Below are positions 1 through 6,787 of a DNA stretch of 11,418 bases, one piece after another. Both the position numbers and the translations under genes were made by a program. The stretch comes from Candidatus Methanophagales archaeon (lineage in GTDB: Archaea > Halobacteriota > Syntropharchaeia > Alkanophagales > Methanospirareceae): the NCBI GenBank assembly GCA_030617585.1, contig JAUWVD010000021.1:1-11418 (forward strand), written 5' to 3'. The notes under the pieces are model-generated. The model saw only the letters and a list, made by a program, of their open reading frames with translations. It was not told the DNA's origin and ran no database searches. The stretch's first letter is position 1, and each line of letters begins with the position of its first letter.

Positions 1-104
1 CTTTGCTGGTACCATCTAGATAAGACAATGGTAAATGCAACGGAAATAGCAAGCCAAGCTATAAAAATATGCGTTATTTCCGTTTTACTCGTTTTTAGCT
101 GCAT
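1..104 (-). CDS. Partial N-terminus of a membrane protein, probable M50 (site-2 protease) family
   Basis: Reading on the minus strand, ATG at 104-102 opens a frame that runs off the left edge after 34 codons. The start reads MQLKTSKTEITHIFIAWLAI and continues through a hydrophobic stretch to a Ser-Arg-Trp-Tyr segment. A short basic N-terminus followed by a Glu-x-x-His/Ile-Ala-Trp-Leu membrane helix resembles the first transmembrane segment of archaeal M50 intramembrane metallopeptidases; this is recognition of a pattern, since the HExxH motif lies outside the window. A TATA-like box at 138-147 sits about 35-45 nt upstream of the ATG, giving a leader of roughly 14 nt. The plus strand of the same stretch is also open, but it lacks a comparable start signal. 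Confidence 0.5.
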   Translation of the reverse strand, partial: MQLKTSKTEITHIFIAWLAISVAFTIVLSRWYQQ

Positions 105-137
105 ATATTTTCACTGGTATCCAATCATTTTTTTATT

Positions 138-147
138 GTATATAAAA
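138..147 (-). promoter_or_regulatory. TATA box for the left-edge membrane protein gene
   Basis: On the minus strand the sequence reads TTTTATATAC. A start point about 25 nt downstream would fall near 118-120, leaving a short leader before the ATG at 104. Placement and AT composition fit an archaeal TBP site. No further evidence is available. Confidence 0.4.
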
Positions 148-178
148 TATAACTTCTACCTATAAATTTAATTTAGGA

Positions 179-241
179 CGCAGATTTACACGGATTTACA
201 CGGATTTGATTTCTTCTGCGTTAATCGGCGTTAATCTGTGT
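179..241. repeat. 10-bp-periodic inverted repeat (cagatttaca / cggatttaca family)
   Basis: The left part reads cagatttaca, cggatttaca, cggatttgat in exact 10-nt steps (181-210). The right part reads gcgttaatcg, gcgttaatct (from 218), also in 10-nt steps, and is roughly the reverse complement of the left part. The whole can therefore fold as an imperfect long hairpin. Similar acgcagattt/acacggattt strings recur between genes in many bacterial and archaeal genomes, but I know of no assigned function. It lies between the 3' end of the caspase gene and the promoter of the left-edge gene. Confidence 0.55.
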
Positions 242-245
242 CAAT

Positions 246-410
246 ACATATTTAATTTTAGTTGGATATTAGGATTCCTTGTGGTATATACACTATAAGC
301 CAGCGTTCGCTCCGCATCAATTAATATATCTATACAAATACAAAGGTTTGGGTATATCATGTCTCATCGGACCGGTAAGATAGCGATTGTAGGGGTTATG
401 GCCGATTATA
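246..410. other. Intergenic stretch with no recognisable feature
   Basis: This AT-rich spacer lies between the 10-bp-periodic repeat and the 3' end of the caspase/beta-helix gene. I see no convincing coding frame, tRNA, or riboswitch-like structure in it. An open frame beginning at 359 on the plus strand is antisense to the end of the caspase gene and has no start signal. Confidence 0.4.
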
Positions 411-427
411 TTTATCTCAAAGATAAA
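411..427 (-). terminator. Small AT-rich hairpin 3' of the caspase/beta-helix gene
   Basis: TTTATCT and AGATAAA form a perfect 7-bp stem with a 3-nt loop, 34 nt beyond the TAA stop at 461-463. No strong T-tract follows on the minus strand, so a role in termination or mRNA 3'-end stability is only a suggestion. Confidence 0.25.
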
Positions 428-460
428 ACTGCCGGGTGGTTAGATGTGTTAGAATGCGAT

Positions 461-2890
461 TTAATAATAATCCTCCACTTCGAGTTCCCACTCGTCAATA
501 TCCATGGCAAGGACTCTAAAGTAGTAGCTGCCATTCCCTGCGTGAATGTACCTCGTATCCCTGTGGGAATATTCTTCATTCCAACTCCACTCGTCAACTA
601 ACTCACTTGTTTGTCCCTCACGATACACATGCACATAAAAAAGTGAGAAGGTTGAGCTGATTTTTACTAACCATTTCACTCGCCACTCATCTCCCTTTAT
701 AGCAAAAGATGGTGTTGTCCGACCTTCGGTACCAGTAAACGTATTCACCGAGTGCCATGTCTTCTGCCCAGGCGTTGGAGTAGGTGATGGATATTGATAT
801 ATCCGATCTCCGAAGTAATTCCGCGCATGCAAGATCAACGGATAATTGTCATCCCCGGAACTTAGGCGGTAGGGAGTATCCCCAATTCCATCTCCATCTG
901 CATCTGATCCTTTGTAATCGTCCCAGTAGTTACCGAGATAGCTTGTGTATGTGCTACTATTGTATGTGTATGTTATTTCTGATGGCGAATTCCATGCGTT
1001 GGTAGAGCTACGCGATTTGACGTTAACATTGTTGGCTATGAAGTTATTAAGAGAGATGCGGTTGTTGTCCGAAGACTCAAGGTAGATACCCGCATCGTTT
1101 TTCGATGCCGTGTTGTTCGCTATTATGTTCTCGTCTGATGTCCAGAGTCCAATACCACATTGACGGTTATAGTTTGCAATGTTATTACAAATCTCGTTAT
1201 CATTTGATTGGCTTAATGCTATACCATGATAATAATCACTATTTGAGGCATCATTACCGGTTATCCTGTTGTTGTTTGAAGACTTGAGGTAGATGCCCTT
1301 GTCTACATTATTCTTAGCAGTGTTGTTTGCTATTATGTTCTCGTCTGATGCCCAGAGTACAATACCCTGTAAATGATTATAGTTCGCAATGTTATTATGG
1401 ATATGGTTATCATTTGAATCTGCTAAAGCTATTCCACTACCGTTAGCATTGTTTGAAGCGACATTATCTGTTATCCTATTGCTGTAAGAAAGCCCGATCG
1501 AAATGCCACCGTTTCCGTTGTTCTTCACTGTATTGTTTGCTATTATGTTCTCATCCGAAGCCAAAAATGCAATACCATCATAATGGTTATCGTTTGCACT
1601 ATTATTACGAATCTTATTATTGTTTGATGAATCTAAGGCTATCCCATTGTAGTTATCATTATTTGAGATCTCATTATTTATTATCCTATTGTTGTTTGAC
1701 TTATTAAGGATGATGCCATTGTTGCCATTATTCTTAACTGTGTTATTTGCTATCAGGTTGTTGCAAGATCGCCAGAGTTCTATTCCGTGCAAACCTTTTT
1801 GACATGTTAGCCCAGAAATTGTGGTGTTGTCTACCGTAATAAGTATACAGGGAAAAGAACTATTGGCTGCGTGTATTATAGAATTCCCATACGGGGCACT
1901 GATTGTAAGTGGTTTATTTATTACTATGTTCTCAGTATATGTTCCCGGAGAAACATCTATTACGTCTCCAGGCATTGCAGCTGCCACAGCTTTCTGGATA
2001 GTGTGATAGTCCGCGGGGACCTTGATCTTTTTGGGGATAGATGCTTTTAATTGAATAAGAGTAAAATTATTTGCAGAATTATCATCTGGCCATAATAAGG
2101 GATGCTGCGTCTCTTCTCGGTATTCAACTATTTTTGGGAAAGAGTAATCACATAATTCTCGAACGGAGATACTTCCATCCTCATCCTGGTCCGCAGCACC
2201 CCAAAGTCCTTGTACAATATAATAGGTAAATGCACCATTTTTTAAATTACACATGTGCACACCTTTTTCATTCATCCGACAGCCGGTTAAGACCAACCAA
2301 TGCGCTTTTTCGGGATCTTTAGCGGATCCATCGAGTGCATACAGCTCTTTTACTTCGCATATTTGAAATGGTGTGAGAACTCCGCCACTATGGCATGCCT
2401 CTAAAATTGCCACGACTTTTTGTGCTTTTACTTCCCCCATCCATGCTTCAAGCTCATCATCAATTATGTTATCGTCAAAAGCAGTTAGTGACTCGTCCAA
2501 GCCATCTGCCTCGTCATCGCTATAATCAATTATGGAATTACCATGACCTGCGAAATAGAAGAGGCAGGTATCCTCTGCACTCGATTTATTTGCCATCCAC
2601 TGTATTGCATCACGGATGTTTGCCTTTGTTGCCGTTTCGTTAATTAAAAATCGGATATTGCTCGCATTCCAATTATCTGATGCCACCGTGAGCACATTGT
2701 ACATACTCTCTGCATCACGATACGCCGGTACATCATCCCCACATCCTACTATAACTGCCCAATAGTCCTCTGCGGATAACGAGGCATTTGCATTTGGTGC
2801 GTTATTTACTGTAGCAACCGCGAAACCACTTGCGATTATCATCAAGCCAATTAAAATCGCCAATAGTCTATAAACAGTTTTGTTTTTCAT
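461..2890 (-). CDS. Secreted caspase-like peptidase (C14) fused to a NosD-type beta-helix and a C-terminal sandwich domain
   Basis: The protein has 809 residues. Residues 1-36 form a signal peptide (Lys-rich start, hydrophobic core, Ala-rich exit), so it is exported. Residues 41-285 are a caspase-like domain with YFAGHG (His116) and EACHSGG (Cys166) as the catalytic dyad, plus an EF-hand-like loop at 234-245 (D-x-D-x-D-G-x-I-x-x-x-E). Residues 291-690 are a right-handed parallel beta-helix of the NosD/pectate-lyase type: it opens with a TIQKAV segment and ends with a GNYWDDY plus DADGDGIGDTPY block. A PSPTPTPG linker (701-708) leads to a beta-rich C-terminal domain (about 710-805). The beta-helix likely binds surface polysaccharide or glycoprotein and the caspase domain cleaves after basic residues; both substrates are inferred from the families. 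The gene starts 7 nt after the tRNA-Gln gene with no own promoter space and no Shine-Dalgarno sequence. The signal peptide supports this start. Confidence 0.88.
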   Translation of the reverse strand: MKNKTVYRLLAILIGLMIIASGFAVATVNNAPNANASLSAEDYWAVIVGCGDDVPAYRDAESMYNVLTVASDNWNASNIRFLINETATKANIRDAIQWMANKSSAEDTCLFYFAGHGNSIIDYSDDEADGLDESLTAFDDNIIDDELEAWMGEVKAQKVVAILEACHSGGVLTPFQICEVKELYALDGSAKDPEKAHWLVLTGCRMNEKGVHMCNLKNGAFTYYIVQGLWGAADQDEDGSISVRELCDYSFPKIVEYREETQHPLLWPDDNSANNFTLIQLKASIPKKIKVPADYHTIQKAVAAAMPGDVIDVSPGTYTENIVINKPLTISAPYGNSIIHAANSSFPCILITVDNTTISGLTCQKGLHGIELWRSCNNLIANNTVKNNGNNGIILNKSNNNRIINNEISNNDNYNGIALDSSNNNKIRNNSANDNHYDGIAFLASDENIIANNTVKNNGNGGISIGLSYSNRITDNVASNNANGSGIALADSNDNHIHNNIANYNHLQGIVLWASDENIIANNTAKNNVDKGIYLKSSNNNRITGNDASNSDYYHGIALSQSNDNEICNNIANYNRQCGIGLWTSDENIIANNTASKNDAGIYLESSDNNRISLNNFIANNVNVKSRSSTNAWNSPSEITYTYNSSTYTSYLGNYWDDYKGSDADGDGIGDTPYRLSSGDDNYPLILHARNYFGDRIYQYPSPTPTPGQKTWHSVNTFTGTEGRTTPSFAIKGDEWRVKWLVKISSTFSLFYVHVYREGQTSELVDEWSWNEEYSHRDTRYIHAGNGSYYFRVLAMDIDEWELEVEDYY
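1063..1768 (-). repeat. Higher-order 210-bp tandem repeat inside the beta-helix (70 residues, three coils each)
   Basis: A motif NxIANNT recurs at residues 378-384, 448-454, 518-524 and 588-594, exactly 70 residues apart. Three of the four are preceded by SDE (residues 445, 515, 585). At the DNA level, the string gctattatgttctcgtctga or a close variant occurs in 210-bp steps (about 1119, 1329 and 1539, with a more diverged copy near 1749). Each 70-residue unit contains three coils of about 23 residues, so the helix grew by copying three-coil blocks. The fourth unit is partial. Confidence 0.85.
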
Positions 2891-2897
2891 TTCTTGA

Positions 2898-2970
2898 TAG
2901 CCCGGGACGGATTCGAACCGCCGTCACGAGGTCCAGGGCCTCGGATGATTGACCGCTACACTACCGGGCT
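2898..2970 (-). tRNA. tRNA-Gln (anticodon CUG)
   Basis: The gene is 73 nt with no encoded CCA. The acceptor stem is AGCCCGG/CCGGGCT with discriminator A. The D arm is GTGTAGCGGTCAATCATC. The anticodon stem CGAGG/CCTCG encloses the loop CCCTGGA, and the T arm is GGCGG-TTCGAAT-CCGTC with one G-U pair. The anticodon is CUG, reading CAG. The layout matches archaeal tRNA-Gln closely. Position 33, almost always U, is C here. A TATA-like box lies 23-33 nt upstream of the 5' end. The caspase gene follows after 7 nt on the same strand. Confidence 0.9.
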
Positions 2971-2992
2971 ATTTCCTACATATTGCTTATAC

Positions 2993-3003
2993 CATATATA
3001 TCT
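2993..3003 (-). promoter_or_regulatory. TATA box of the tRNA-Gln transcript
   Basis: On the minus strand the sequence reads AGATATATATG. Its distance of 23-33 nt from the tRNA 5' end is the normal archaeal TATA-to-start distance. It may also serve the downstream caspase/beta-helix gene, for which no separate promoter can fit. Confidence 0.55.
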
Positions 3004-3023
3004 CTCTCTTGACTAAAATAGAT

Positions 3024-3848
3024 TTATCGAGTTTTTTTAGTCTCCCTTTTCAAACTCTTTGTAAATGCCTCTATGTCTGTAAGCAAGGCCTTTCGATCTT
3101 CTAATTCAGGGCCTGCCCGCTCCTCTATCATCTTTATGAATGCACTGCCCACTATCGCACCGTCCGCAACTTCACAAACCGCTCTTACGTGTTCCGGCGT
3201 GGAGATACCGAACCCAACCGCCAGAGGTATTTGTGGCCGGTCACGTGCTAATTCCAGCTCATTTATTCTGCCGATAAGTGGTCGTACTGCATCCGAAAGC
3301 CGCGCCCGCTCACCGGTTACGCCTAGTAAGGACACAACATAAACAAAGCCCGATGCGAGATCCAGAATCTTCGACATTCTCTTATCCGTGGTCGTAGGTG
3401 CAATAATGAAGACCAAATCCGTTTCATGCCTCGCACATGCTTTTAGCAGCGGTTTCGACTCTTCCACCGGTAAATCGGGAATTATTAACCCCGTTATCCC
3501 TGCGGATTCACTATCGTGCACGAATTGTTCCAGCCCTCTTTGCAAGACCAGATTGTAATAAGTGAGGCAGACCTTTTCCACGCCTTTTATCCCCGCTGCA
3601 ACATCAAAATATGTATCCGTATTCATCCCGGCACGCAAACTGCTTTCACTCGCTTGCTGGATTGTGACTCCGTCTGCTATGGGATCTGAGAAAGGCAACC
3701 CGAGCTCTAAAATGTCCACTCCGCCCTTAATCATCGCAAGAGCGATTTTAGATGTGTCTTCAGCACTGGGATGGCCAGCAGTTATAAAGCCTATAAATGC
3801 TTTCTCGTTCCTCTCCTTCAGCTCTTTGAATTTCTCTTCTAATGTCAT
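3024..3848 (-). CDS. trpA: Tryptophan synthase alpha subunit
   Basis: This 274-residue TIM-barrel subunit cleaves indole-3-glycerol phosphate to indole and glyceraldehyde 3-phosphate and channels indole to TrpB. The catalytic acids are visible: Glu48 in DILELGLPFSDP and Asp59 in DPIADG (equivalent to Glu49 and Asp60 of the enteric enzyme). The mobile loop LLGVTGERAR (174-183) and the phosphate-binding GFGIS (212-216) and GAIVGSAF (230-237) segments are intact. Length is normal for the family. The ATG (3848-3846) overlaps the TGA of trpB as ATGA, so translation is coupled and the alpha and beta subunits are made together. It is the last gene of the operon; the tRNA-Gln gene with its own promoter follows on the same strand. 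Confidence 0.97.
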   Translation of the reverse strand: MTLEEKFKELKERNEKAFIGFITAGHPSAEDTSKIALAMIKGGVDILELGLPFSDPIADGVTIQQASESSLRAGMNTDTYFDVAAGIKGVEKVCLTYYNLVLQRGLEQFVHDSESAGITGLIIPDLPVEESKPLLKACARHETDLVFIIAPTTTDKRMSKILDLASGFVYVVSLLGVTGERARLSDAVRPLIGRINELELARDRPQIPLAVGFGISTPEHVRAVCEVADGAIVGSAFIKMIEERAGPELEDRKALLTDIEAFTKSLKRETKKTR

Positions 3849-5065
3849 ACGTATCCCTCTTCCCTCCTGTCTCCAAGCACCTGTGCCACAGTGTATATGT
3901 CCTTATCCCCCCTTCCGGAAAGGTTAACCACAATTAAATGATCCTTTTGCTCTCCCGCTTTCTTTTTCGCTTCTTCTATCGCATAATGGATCGCATGGGC
4001 GGATTCGAGCGCGGGAATTATACCCTCCTCCGTGGACAGTGTCTTGAAAGCGTTTAATGTTTCTTCATCTGTTGTTGAACCCATCTTTACCCGTCCCGAC
4101 TCAGCCAAATGCGCCAGCTCAGGTCCTACACCGGGATAGTCAAGCCCTGGAGCAAAGCTGTATGATTGCTTTATCTGGCCATCTTCATTCTGTAATAATT
4201 TCGAATACATGCCATGCAAGACGCCTTCGGTGCCCGCACAAATAGAAGCGCCATGCTCGCCTGTTTCTAACCCCTTTCCCGCTGCTTCTACGCCTATTAG
4301 CTCTACCGTATCATCATCCAGGAACTCGTAAAAAATGCCCATTGCATTGCTTCCACCGCCGACACATGCTATTATCGTGTCTGGCAACCGGCCCTCGGCA
4401 TCTAATATCTGCACTTTTGTCTCTTTGCCTATGACTCGCTGAAACTCGCGTACCATTAAAGGATAGGGGTGCATCCCCACCACGCTACCTATCAAGTAAT
4501 AGGTGTTCTCGACGTTAGTTACCCAATCGCGTATAGATTCGTTTATGGCATCCTTAAGCGTTTTAGAGCCGGAATCAACCGGGTTCACTTTCGCGCCTAA
4601 GAGCTTCATCCGGAACACATTCAATTTCTGCCGCTCTATATCTTCTGTGCCCATGTATATCTCGCATTCAAGCCCTAAAACAGCCGCAGCCATCGCAGTT
4701 GCTACTCCGTGCTGGCCTGCACCAGTCTCCGCAATTATCCGTCTCTTACCCATGTGTTTCGCTAGTAGACACTGACCTAAAGTGTTGTTTAGCTTATGTG
4801 CACCACCGTGCACCAGGTCCTCCCTCTTTAGATATATCTTCGCACCACACATTTCTGATAGGTTCTTTGCGAAATAAAGCGCTGTTGGACGACCTGCATA
4901 AGTTCTCAGTAGCGAGTCCAACTCACTTCTAAAACCTTTATCGTTAGAGCAGGTAATATATGCCGCTTCGAGTTCCTCTATCGTTGTCATCAACACCTCA
5001 GGTGCGAACTTACCACCGAATATCCCAAATTTACCATGCTCATCTGGTTTGCTTAACATTTTCAC
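3845..5065 (-). CDS. trpB: Tryptophan synthase beta subunit (TrpB1 type)
   Basis: This PLP enzyme condenses indole with serine to give tryptophan, and works in a complex with TrpA. It has 406 residues from a GTG start at 5065-5063; an ATG two codons downstream (5059-5057) is an equally possible start. The PLP lysine is Lys91 in HGGAHKLNN. Other signatures are Glu113 in IAETGAGQHG, the phosphate loop GGGSNAMG (236-243), PALESAHA (351-358) and LSGRGDKD (382-389). The N-terminal GKFGIFGGKFAPE and the REDLVHGGAHK form mark the TrpB1 class that partners TrpA, rather than stand-alone TrpB2. It lies 15 nt downstream of the coiled-coil nuclease-fold gene and overlaps trpA, so it is part of one transcript. 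Confidence 0.97.
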   Translation of the reverse strand: MKMLSKPDEHGKFGIFGGKFAPEVLMTTIEELEAAYITCSNDKGFRSELDSLLRTYAGRPTALYFAKNLSEMCGAKIYLKREDLVHGGAHKLNNTLGQCLLAKHMGKRRIIAETGAGQHGVATAMAAAVLGLECEIYMGTEDIERQKLNVFRMKLLGAKVNPVDSGSKTLKDAINESIRDWVTNVENTYYLIGSVVGMHPYPLMVREFQRVIGKETKVQILDAEGRLPDTIIACVGGGSNAMGIFYEFLDDDTVELIGVEAAGKGLETGEHGASICAGTEGVLHGMYSKLLQNEDGQIKQSYSFAPGLDYPGVGPELAHLAESGRVKMGSTTDEETLNAFKTLSTEEGIIPALESAHAIHYAIEEAKKKAGEQKDHLIVVNLSGRGDKDIYTVAQVLGDRREEGYV

Positions 5066-5080
5066 TCTTATTGCTCTATT

Positions 5081-5908
5081 TTAAATTCTTACGTCATAAC
5101 CAGACGTATAAACTTCTATCCCCAGCCGTTCCGCGACAGGTTTTGCCCTTGGGTCAACAGAAGGTGATATAACGCCTTTCTTTTCGACTTTCAATTTTTG
5201 CTTCTTCTCGTAAAATTCTACCTTTCTTTGAAATGTATATACTTCTTCTTTACTTATAGATGACTTAATCTCCACAAGCAGGATGGATTTGTTTTTTATA
5301 AGCACATCCAACTCTACCTGATCCGGATGCCCAAACACATAGCCCTCCGGGTCATAATCAAGATATCTCTCGACACTTAGCCCTATACCTTGCAGGATAC
5401 CTTTTAGCCCTTTTCTAAATGATTCTTCACTCATTATCCCCCATCTTGCGCCAAGTCCTCCAATAGCGGATTCTAATCTCTTTTCATTTTCATCCAGTCT
5501 TTTCATTAGTTCTTCGATGGTTTTTGTGTGCGTCCCTTGTCTCTCTGATAACTCCTCTATCCTCTTTGATAACTCCTCAAGCCGCTTTGATAACTCTTCA
5601 AGCCTCTTTGAATGCTCCTCCAGTATTCTCGAATGCTCTTCTAACCTCTTTGATAACTCTTCAAGCCTCTTTGAATGCTCCTCCAGTATTCTCGAATGCA
5701 CCTCAAATCGGGTATTGAAATCCTCTCTCAGGTCCCGTATCGCATCAAGCACTTGCTTTAGCTCTTCCTTTCTTACAAATGTCTCAGTCATAATGCCTAT
5801 TAACTGATGCCGGAACGCAGGTGAATCAGCCATCAGCTTCGGCAGTTCTTCTATTATAATCTTCTCTATGTCTTCCTTTTGGATTCCCTCTTTACCAGTC
5901 ATTGCCAT
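5081..5908 (-). CDS. Coiled-coil protein with C-terminal PD-(D/E)XK nuclease-like domain (DUF3782 type)
   Basis: The protein has 275 residues. Residues 1-65 are mostly helical. Residues 71-125 are a coiled coil of regular heptads (HSRILEE, HSKRLEE, LSKRLEE). The C-terminal half begins with GARWGIMSEESFRKGL (153-168) and contains the PD-(D/E)XK core: Asp201 in VELDVLI and Glu213/Lys215 in LLVEIKSS. This arrangement matches archaeal DUF3782 proteins, whose biological role is unknown to me. Nuclease activity is an inference from the intact core. The gene sits between trpF (65 nt upstream) and trpB (15 nt downstream) on the same strand and should be co-transcribed, although it has no evident link to tryptophan synthesis. 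In-frame stops lie just upstream of the ATG at 5908. A second ATG two codons in is possible. Confidence 0.8.
   Translation of the reverse strand: MAMTGKEGIQKEDIEKIIIEELPKLMADSPAFRHQLIGIMTETFVRKEELKQVLDAIRDLREDFNTRFEVHSRILEEHSKRLEELSKRLEEHSRILEEHSKRLEELSKRLEELSKRIEELSERQGTHTKTIEELMKRLDENEKRLESAIGGLGARWGIMSEESFRKGLKGILQGIGLSVERYLDYDPEGYVFGHPDQVELDVLIKNKSILLVEIKSSISKEEVYTFQRKVEFYEKKQKLKVEKKGVISPSVDPRAKPVAERLGIEVYTSGYDVRI
5573..5698 (-). repeat. 63-bp direct duplication encoding three heptads of the coiled coil
   Basis: Residues 71-91 and 92-112 are identical at the amino-acid level, each made of three heptads. On the DNA, a string of about 48 bp starting at 5589 is repeated at 5652, an exact 63-bp offset with near-perfect identity. 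The high DNA identity suggests a recent duplication or continuing slippage. Confidence 0.85.
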
Positions 5909-5972
5909 TTTCTTTAATCATTACACCATTTATGTATGATTATTAAACCTTATGTGTATTATATTTGTTTAG

Positions 5973-6662
5973 CTATTTTTCATCATATTTAGCCGCTTCT
6001 ATGAATCGATTCACCTTCACCGCGTCCTTTATTCGCACTTCACGCTCCACACCACTGGACACGTCTACCGCATAAGGCTTCACAAGCGCAATTGCATTTG
6101 CAACGTTATCGGGATTCAAACCACCGGCAAGTATTACTGGCTTCTTTACTCTTTCGACAATCTCTTTGCTTATGTTCCAATCGTGCTCTTTCCCGGTTCC
6201 TCCTATCGCATCGTCTGTCACAGTATCCAGCAACAGTGCATCCACAACGCTTTCATACGCTAAAGCGTTTTCCAAGCATTTTTCTTTTGTACCGCCCACA
6301 CCCACTTTTTTTATTAATTTCACTTGGGCATTCAAGAACTCACGTAAATCTGCTATAAGCTCTACAGGCTCATCTCCGTGCAGTTGTATGCAATCCGCGC
6401 CAGTATCCAGTATCCTATTTATTTTATCTTGCACTGATTCGATTGGGTCGTTATCCAATGTGAGAACCACAACCTTTGATACAAATATCGGTACGGCATC
6501 GAATATTCGTGTCGCAGCACCTAAATCTATATATCGCTTTGTATTAGCGACATATATCACGCCGATAGCGTCAGCACCTGCTTCTGCCGCTAATATCGCA
6601 TCTTCGATATTCGTGTTGCCGCAGATTTTTACTTTTGTTTTTGTTGTTGTGTTACTGGTCAT
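5973..6662 (-). CDS. trpF: Phosphoribosylanthranilate isomerase
   Basis: TrpF performs the Amadori rearrangement of N-(5-phosphoribosyl)anthranilate to CdRP, the third step after chorismate. The protein has 229 residues. The general base Cys14 lies in VKICGNT and the general acid Asp146 in LLLDTVTD. QLHGDE (93-98), GGTG (154-157), VILAGGLNPDNV (176-187) and VDVSSGVE (199-206) complete the family signatures. The usual Ser-x-Arg-Tyr of the first loop reads TKRYI. It is the promoter-proximal gene of the operon; a TATA box and a palindrome lie directly upstream, and hisS diverges from it. Catalytic residues are intact, so it should be active. Confidence 0.95.
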   Translation of the reverse strand: MTSNTTTKTKVKICGNTNIEDAILAAEAGADAIGVIYVANTKRYIDLGAATRIFDAVPIFVSKVVVLTLDNDPIESVQDKINRILDTGADCIQLHGDEPVELIADLREFLNAQVKLIKKVGVGGTKEKCLENALAYESVVDALLLDTVTDDAIGGTGKEHDWNISKEIVERVKKPVILAGGLNPDNVANAIALVKPYAVDVSSGVEREVRIKDAVKVNRFIEAAKYDEK

Positions 6663-6687
6663 TTGCTTTTGGGCGATCTTCCTTCGT

Positions 6688-6705
6688 ATATCTAATTGTA
6701 GATAT
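6688..6705. promoter_or_regulatory. 18-bp palindrome, possible operator between trpF and hisS
   Basis: ATATCTAATTGTAGATAT has perfect 6-bp arms (ATATCT, AGATAT) around a 6-nt spacer. It directly follows the trpF TATA box on the trpF side, where a bound repressor would block initiation. On the hisS side it lies just upstream of the TATA box. It does not contain the TGTACA core described for TrpY sites, so the regulator is unknown. Confidence 0.45.
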
Positions 6706-6716
6706 TTTTATATACT
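6703..6716. promoter_or_regulatory. Shared, near-symmetric TATA region for trpF (minus) and hisS (plus)
   Basis: The plus strand reads tatttttatatact and the minus strand reads AGTATATAAAAATA, so both strands present a TATA-like box. A start point about 25 nt away would fall near 6685 for trpF and near 6736 for hisS, giving leaders of about 23 and 50 nt. Confidence 0.5.
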
Positions 6717-6787
6717 CTTTTAATATTGAAAGGAAGGTTTTTTATGTGCTTCAATCCTTATTCTTCTTACGGGAAAGGCGAAAACAA

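Noticed and set aside
1..165. Plus-strand open frame ending TAA at 163-165 with a hydrophobic centre
   Set aside because: It is open from the window edge, but the minus strand of the same stretch gives a better start, a TATA box and a family-like N-terminus. Hydrophobicity on both strands is expected for AT-rich membrane-coding DNA.
1063..1768. CRISPR-like array in the 210-bp repeat region
   Set aside because: The repeats are in-frame coding units of a beta-helix with related, not unique, intervening sequence.
2898..2920. Possible attachment site at the tRNA 3' end
   Set aside because: No second copy of the tRNA 3' end and no integrase gene is visible in the window.
5517..5807. Ser-rich plus-strand frames opposite the coiled-coil gene
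   Set aside because: They arise from the complement of Lys/Glu/Leu heptad codons and have no independent support.
6635..6787. N-terminal extension of the hisS frame
   Set aside because: It overlaps trpF on the opposite strand and precedes the promoter; RGTRDFMP fits a start at 6788.
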